Assembly: GCF_000430585.1 (NCBI RefSeq)
Contig: NZ_AUMH01000005.1
Span: forward strand, 62,001-126,000
Reading direction: 5' to 3'
Length of the DNA: 64,000 nt
DNA from: Alicyclobacillus herbarius DSM 13609
Lineage (GTDB): Bacteria > Bacillota > Bacilli > Alicyclobacillales > Alicyclobacillaceae
Shown piece after piece: positions 59,301 through 64,000 of this stretch; positions within the stretch are counted from its first letter, which is position 1, and every line of letters begins with the position of its first letter. A program made the translations under genes and the position numbers. The notes under the pieces were generated by a model, which saw only the letters and a program-made list of their open reading frames with translations, was not told the origin of the DNA and did no database searches.

Positions 59301-59812
59301 GTGGACCCGATAAACACGTTGTTGGGCTGCTTGAAGCATCAGTTTCAGATTGTGGACCTGACACACACGCTCCAAGAGGGCATTCCATGTTGGCCCACGC
59401 AAGCTCGTTTTGGGCGCACACTGTACGAGTCGTATGCGTGGGGGGATGTAGTATTCTCTTACTTCACTTTCGCTGGGACAAATGGTGGGATACGCAGCCG
59501 AGAGGTGCAGGGTTTACTCGGGAATGGCCAGGGTTGTCTCAGGACGCTGCCGCGTATGTCGTGGAAAAAGGCGTGAAGCTGGTAGGCTGCGACACGATGG
59601 CGATTGACGTCTATGGAAGTGAAGACAACCCTGCACACCACACACTGCTTGGGCATGGCGTTTTGATTGTGGAAAACCTGCATAACCTAGCTGTCCTCCC
59701 TCCGTTTTCGATTTTTTTGGCACTACCATTGCCTTTTAAAGACGGGTCTGGGTCGCCAGTCCGCGCCATCGCCTTGATGCCCGTACCCCCGGATGGGCTA
59801 GTTCGTTCCTAA
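59301..59812 (+). pseudogene. Cyclase/kynurenine-formamidase-like hydrolase, internal deletion and frameshift
   Basis: From GTG 59301 (after GGAGGGGAGGG) the frame reads IVDLTHTLQEGIPCWPTQARF...FSYFTFAGTNGG, the N-terminus of a cyclase-family (PF04199-type) hydrolase, and soon ends at 59576. The neighbouring frame carries the matching C-terminus, REWPGLSQDAAAYVVEKGVKLVGCDTMAIDVYGSEDNPAHHTLLGHGVLIVENLHNLAVLPP, to 59812. The middle section, with the HxGTHxD metal motif needed for catalysis, is missing. The gene is therefore inactive. Its neighbours, an MFS transporter and an AllD-like dehydrogenase, are intact. Confidence 0.75.
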
Positions 59813-59896
59813 GCCGCATAGCTTCGGGCTGCCAAGCCTTTACACCGTGAAGCATACGGTGCAACCGCCTTGCAAGTCAAACTGGGGAGGTCACAT

Positions 59897-61222
59897 ATGG
59901 GTTCGGTTCCTGTACGGAGTTCGGGGAAGACGAATGCACGTTGGGTGATTGCGTTTTTGATGTGGGCAGCGATTGCCATCAACTACATCGACCGAAGCAA
60001 TCTATCGGCTGCGGCACCGGTCTTATCCCAGCAGTTGCATATCAATTCGGTCGATATGGGCATTGTGATGTCATCATTCTTTTGGACCTACGCCTTTTTT
60101 CAGATACCGTCCGGATGGTTTGCGGATAAGATTGGCCATCGCATCAGTTTGGCATTCGCCGTTGGCTGGTGGTCGGTCATGACCGCCCTGACCGCGGCAG
60201 CCAGGAGTTTCGGCGCTTTAGTCGGGATTCGGCTCCTTCTCGGTTTGGGGGAGGCGGGGGCCTATCCGAGCAACGCGGGCGTGACCGCGAAATGGTTTCC
60301 AGACAAGGAGCGAGCTCGTGTTTCGGGCATTTTTGATAGCGGATCCAAGGTGGGTACGGCAGTTGCGATGCCGCTCATCGTGCTCTTGATGTCTCACTTT
60401 GGTTGGCAGGTTCCATTCATCGTATCTGGACTATTGGGACTGGTGTGGGTAGCCGTCTGGGTCTGGTATTATCGCGATCCGGAAAAACACCGTTACGCGA
60501 ATGCGGAAGAGATTCGATACATCCGTGAGGGCCAGGTCAAAAAGGAAGGGCTCTCGGCCCAGGTCCCGATGAAGTGGTATGAGTTGTTCCGGTATCGAAA
60601 CATTTGGGCGATGTGCGTTGGCTTCTTTACACTCAATTATGCCATCTACTTTTTCATCACGTGGTTCCCGGACTACCTGGTTAATGAACGTGGAATGAAG
60701 ATGATGACGATGGGGTTTGTCGCGATGATTCCTCCGTTGGCCGGGTTGGTCGCGGAGCTCGTCGCCGGCTGGACGATGGACTTTCTCTACACGAAGGGCT
60801 TATCGCTGACGGTCGTGCGAAAGGTTCACCTGGTCGGCGGCATGATTATTGCAACATCCATCGCGCTGGCTGGTCTCGTGAACTCTGCGGTGTGGGCGGT
60901 TGCTCTTTTGGCCATTTCGTACGCCGGATTGGAGTTTGCCGCTTGTGCGATTTGGTCGCTTCCAGGCGACGTCGCGCCGGCGAATATGACATCCACGGTC
61001 GGCGGCATCCAAAACTGTGCGTCCAACATTGCGGGCATTCTCGGACCGATTGTCACGGGGGCGATTGTGGCGGCGGCGCACTCCTTTGTCCCGGCCCTGT
61101 TGGTCTCGGGCGCGATGACCTTGATTGGTGCTCTTACATACCTGTTTGGCCTGGGCAAAGTTGAACCGATTCAACCTGTGATTTCGAATCCTACGCAGCC
61201 GTATGGTGTATCCGCTGACTAA
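59897..61222 (+). CDS. MFS transporter, anion:cation symporter family
   Basis: A 441-residue protein with 12 membrane segments, ATG 59897 after GGGGAGG. AINYIDRSNLSAAAPVLSQQLHINSVDMGIVMSSFFWTYAFFQIPSGWFADKIGHR and LLLGLGEAGAYPSNAGVTAKWFPDKERARVSG are ACS-family hallmarks. It is clearly related to the transporter at 52708, but at a distance that implies a different substrate. It should import an organic acid used by the dehydrogenase that follows. Confidence 0.9.
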   Translation: MGSVPVRSSGKTNARWVIAFLMWAAIAINYIDRSNLSAAAPVLSQQLHINSVDMGIVMSSFFWTYAFFQIPSGWFADKIGHRISLAFAVGWWSVMTALTAAARSFGALVGIRLLLGLGEAGAYPSNAGVTAKWFPDKERARVSGIFDSGSKVGTAVAMPLIVLLMSHFGWQVPFIVSGLLGLVWVAVWVWYYRDPEKHRYANAEEIRYIREGQVKKEGLSAQVPMKWYELFRYRNIWAMCVGFFTLNYAIYFFITWFPDYLVNERGMKMMTMGFVAMIPPLAGLVAELVAGWTMDFLYTKGLSLTVVRKVHLVGGMIIATSIALAGLVNSAVWAVALLAISYAGLEFAACAIWSLPGDVAPANMTSTVGGIQNCASNIAGILGPIVTGAIVAAAHSFVPALLVSGAMTLIGALTYLFGLGKVEPIQPVISNPTQPYGVSAD

Positions 61223-61252
61223 GGTGAGTAGCGAGAGGGGATGGTGCTGGCC

Positions 61253-62263
61253 ATGGTAGACGTCATCGTTCAGGAACCAGATTTGAAGGATATGGTGGTG
61301 CGCAAACTCACCTCTGCTGGATTGCCGCGGGAACACGCACTCGTTGTGGCGGATGTTCTGGTTCACGCGGATTTAAGAGGGGTTCATTCCCATGGTGTAT
61401 TGCGTACAGAACACTACGTCAAGCGCATTCGGCAAGGCGGCGTCAATCCTGAGCCTGATTTTACGTTCCGTCCGACCGGGACTGTGGCGGGCGTTTTTGA
61501 CGGCGATGATGGGATGGGGCACGTGGTCATGAAAGAGGCGATGAACTCCGCCATCGCGTTGGCGAAAGAATATGGCATCGGTGTGGTCGGTGTCGTGAAC
61601 AGCAGCCACAGTGGGGCATTGTCGTACTTTGTCCAGCAGGCGGTAGGTGCGAACATGATTGGCCTGGCGATGACGCAAACCGACAAGGCGGTCGTACCGT
61701 TTGGCGGTGCCACCCCGTATTTCGGAACCAATCCAATCGCCTACGGGTTTCCAGCCGCGCGACACAGACCCGTTATTCTCGACATGGCGACAAGCAGTGT
61801 GGCGTTTGGCAAGGTCCTCCACGCGCGGGAAGTGGGGGCAGCCATCCCTCCAGATTGGGGAGTCGACGAGCTGGGCCGCCCGTGTACAGACCCGCACCGG
61901 GTTGTCGCTCTACTCCCCTTTGCAGGCCCAAAGGGTTACGGCTTAGCCATGGTCGTCGATATTCTGTGTGGGATTCTTACTGGTTCCGCGTTTGGTCCTC
62001 ATATCCAGCCCATGTACCAGGACTACGACAAGATGCGCAAACTCGGTCACTTCGTCTGTGCGATGGACCCAGGACTATTTATGGAGCGATCCGATTTTCT
62101 CATGCGGATCGACCAAATGATTGACGAGCTGCACGAGGTCGCACCGGCTGCCGGGTTCGACCGCGTTCTCGTACCTGGGGAACCGGAGCAAATTCTCCAT
62201 GATGAACGGATCAAACAGGGGATTCCTGTGCCGGAGTCTTTGTACCGGTATCTGTCGACTTGA
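61253..62263 (+). CDS. Malate/lactate/ureidoglycolate dehydrogenase family protein (AllD-like)
   Basis: A ~336-residue NAD(P)-dependent dehydrogenase of the Ldh2/MDG fold. The sequence parallels ureidoglycolate dehydrogenase AllD for most of its length: ADLRGVHSHGVLRTEHYVKRI, VVNSSHSGALSYFVQQAVGANMIGLAMTQTDKAVVPFGGATPYFGTNPIAYGFPA, LDMATSSVAFGKVLHAREVG and LLPFAGPKGYGLAMVVDILCGIL. The active-site His is in RGVHSHG. The start is ambiguous between ATG 61241, GTG 61244 and ATG 61253; the last fits homologue length. The natural substrate could be ureidoglycolate or another 2-hydroxy acid; no allantoin genes are nearby. Confidence 0.85.
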   Translation: MVDVIVQEPDLKDMVVRKLTSAGLPREHALVVADVLVHADLRGVHSHGVLRTEHYVKRIRQGGVNPEPDFTFRPTGTVAGVFDGDDGMGHVVMKEAMNSAIALAKEYGIGVVGVVNSSHSGALSYFVQQAVGANMIGLAMTQTDKAVVPFGGATPYFGTNPIAYGFPAARHRPVILDMATSSVAFGKVLHAREVGAAIPPDWGVDELGRPCTDPHRVVALLPFAGPKGYGLAMVVDILCGILTGSAFGPHIQPMYQDYDKMRKLGHFVCAMDPGLFMERSDFLMRIDQMIDELHEVAPAAGFDRVLVPGEPEQILHDERIKQGIPVPESLYRYLST

Positions 62264-62514
62264 ATGGGACTCTCGATTCACCCATGGTCTATATAATATT
62301 GAAAATTATTTCATAAACAGATTTGATCACATTGAATAATAAGAGCTGTATCATACAATTGAAGGATTAGTCGTAATGTTGCTAAAGAAGGGGGGTATCT
62401 GGACATGGTGCACCATTCAGCCGCTCATTTTTCTTGAGAAATTTGAAACCGCTTATATTCAAGTTTTTGAGTGAATGGCACCCAACATACCAGAATTATA
62501 AGCGGGGCGATGAA

Positions 62515-63903
62515 ATGAAAAATATCCAGAAGAGAGCCATGGCATCCGTCGGCACAATCGGCGTGCTTGCAAGCACAGTAACAGGATGTGGAAATGCTTC
62601 TTCCGCGAGCAAGATTACCACCATCACCTGGCTGGTCCGCAGTACTCCTGCTGAGCAACAATGGGAACACAAAGTGATCGCCTATTTCGAAAAACGCCAT
62701 CCAAACATTCGCGTTCAATTGACCGTCATCCCTCAATCCGAGATCGATCAAAAAATGCAAACGATGTTCGCGGCTGGAGACCCTCCGGATGTCTTTGCCC
62801 CGAATTGGGCGAACGCCGGGTTTCGTACGTATCAGAGAGACCTATTGGACCTGACACCGTATATCAAGAAAACTCCTGGCATGTTGCAAGGTTGGAACCC
62901 GAAGTCGTTACAGCCATATACCGTAAATGGTCATATATATGCCATCTCATTGAATATTCTTGGTTCTTTCTTGTTCTATAACAAGGATCTCTTTAAACAG
63001 GCCGGAATCCCCAATCTCCCAACCAATTGGAATGATAAATCGTGGACCTGGGCGAAGATGGTCCAAGACGCCAAGAAGTTAACCAGGGGGAGTGCGGGGA
63101 ACAAGCAGTATGGATTGATTGACTCGTTCGATGTGAATGGGGACGCCTGGCTGTGGGGAGGAGACCTGTTCACGAAAGAGTCCTATCAATCCGGTATCCC
63201 CCAGCCGACCCTAACGGATCCGGCGATAAAGAAGTCGATGCAGGCACACTATAACTTGGTCTTCAAGGACAAGGTCTCACCGACAGCCAGCCAATCGAGC
63301 GCGATGTCCGCCCTCTGACGGTTCTCCCTTGCGCGGCTGGAAAATGACGTCTCACCGACAGCCAGCCAATCGAGCGCGATGTCCGCTCTGGGTGATCCGT
63401 TCCTGACCGGGAAAGTGGCCATGATTATGAACGGCGGTTGGGGGCTTTGGACCTATCTACCAGCCCAATTCCACTGGAGTGCCGCGGCGCTGCCGTATAC
63501 GGTGTCCGACCGTCGTGACGTGCTATACGTAGACTGCATGGGGATAGCCAAAGACAGTAAACACAAACAAGCCGCCTGGGAGCTGCTGAAGACGATCGTC
63601 GATCCAAAGACCGGCCTGAAGTGGTACATGGAGACGTCCAATGCGACTCCGCCGCAGCAACAATTATTACAGCAATGGTATCAACAGATGTCCAAAAGGA
63701 CAGGCATCCCTGTAGCACAGTTGAAGCAGTTGCAAGAGGGAGCCGTCGCGCACGGAAGCGAGTCGGCGAATCACATGATTGTTCATTACAACGCCATCAC
63801 CAACCTCCTCGCCCAGGCCGGGAATGCGGTGTATTCCGGTCAGTTGAGCATTCCGCAAGCCATCAAGCAGATTGGCAACGGTTTAAAGCCGTTTGAACAG
63901 TAA
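62515..63903 (+). pseudogene. Sugar-binding lipoprotein of ABC transporter, disrupted by a 75-bp insertion
   Basis: From ATG 62515 the product has a lipoprotein signal (lipobox TVTGC) and a family 1 solute-binding domain (ITTITWLVRSTPAEQQWEHKVIAYFEKRHPNIRVQLTVIP). It stops at TGA 63316-63318. After a 75-base segment the same frame resumes (SALGDPFLTGKVAMIMNGGWGLWTYLPAQFHW) and runs to the normal end at 63903. The inserted segment begins with a 38-base repeat of the coding sequence and adds the stop. Without it the gene would be complete at about 437 residues. Permease genes presumably lie beyond the window. The last ~95 bases of the window hold nothing that I recognise. Confidence 0.85.
63274..63386 (+). 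repeat. Direct repeat (38 bp, offset 75 bp) inside the binding-protein gene
   Basis: The 38-base segment 63274-63311 recurs exactly at 63349-63386. The 37 bases between the copies are unrelated to the flanking gene and include the stop codon. The offset is a multiple of three, so reading frame is kept after the second copy. Confidence 0.92.
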
Positions 63904-64000
63904 GCGGTTTCACATCAAGGATCGTAGCACTGTACGGTCATTTCTGTAATAGCAAATACAGCGTTCAGCCGGGAATACAAACAGCGAAGCGCCACTAAAT

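Noticed and set aside
1-64000. tRNA, rRNA, riboswitch and intact insertion-sequence genes
   Set aside because: None could be recognised by eye. Covariance-model searches (tRNAscan-SE, Rfam) would settle this.

Overview
The window looks like a chromosome segment of a moderately GC-rich, Gram-positive member of the Bacilli. The evidence is strong AGGAGG-type ribosome binding sites, frequent GTG and TTG starts, sigma-A type promoters, a clear SinR orthologue, and lipoprotein sugar-binding proteins with permeases but no ATPase. An Alicyclobacillaceae-like host is my best guess, by inference only. I found no rRNA, tRNA, CRISPR array or intact insertion sequence.

1-6.8 kb (+): the end of a sugar ABC permease, a broken sugar-phosphate isomerase/epimerase gene, an intact relative, a Gfo/Idh/MocA oxidoreductase, and a TPP-dependent 2-oxoacid/acetoin-type dehydrogenase (E1 alpha, E1 beta, E2). 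7-15.6 kb (-): a DUF3311/sodium:solute symporter pair, then a carbohydrate locus of LacI regulator, glycogen-debranching-type glycosidase, binding protein and two permeases. Palindromic AAACGTTT-core operators lie before the regulator, the glycosidase and the symporter pair. 15.8-22.5 kb (+): a ROK regulator, GH130, binding protein, two permeases and a second GH130, which resembles uptake and phosphorolysis of (manno-)oligosaccharides. A frameshifted MFS gene follows.

24-32.2 kb (+): an exopolysaccharide operon with a priming sugar transferase, a glycosyltransferase joined in frame to a UDP-glucose dehydrogenase through a run of eight G, two more GT4 enzymes, a polymerase/ligase-like membrane protein and a GT2. 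Its promoter carries several GTTCT/AGAAC sites like those bound by SinR, and a SinR orthologue is encoded convergently just downstream. 33-34.5 kb: remnant of a peptide-modification/export locus (PqqD-like protein, S26-like peptidase, truncated ABC exporter).

34.6-40.1 kb (+): an AcoR-type sigma-54 activator, a terminator, a near-consensus -24/-12 promoter and acetoin dehydrogenase E1 alpha, E1 beta and E2. Neither dehydrogenase operon has an E3 gene here. 40.4-47.4 kb (+): a complete four-gene Wadjet (JetABCD) anti-plasmid system, apparently type II. 47.7-48.8 kb: two small helical proteins, one with 45-bp in-frame repeats.

49-62.3 kb: sugar-acid catabolism. On the minus strand are an aldehyde dehydrogenase, a U32-like protein and an FCD-type GntR regulator that probably starts at CTG. 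On the plus strand are an MFS transporter, an IlvD/Edd dehydratase, a DgoD-type galactonate dehydratase, an MBL-fold hydrolase and a KDPG-type aldolase, with related palindromic repeats on both sides. Next come an MFS tail fragment, a cyclase pseudogene, an MFS transporter and an AllD-like dehydrogenase. The window ends with a sugar-binding lipoprotein gene broken by a 75-bp insertion that contains a direct repeat.
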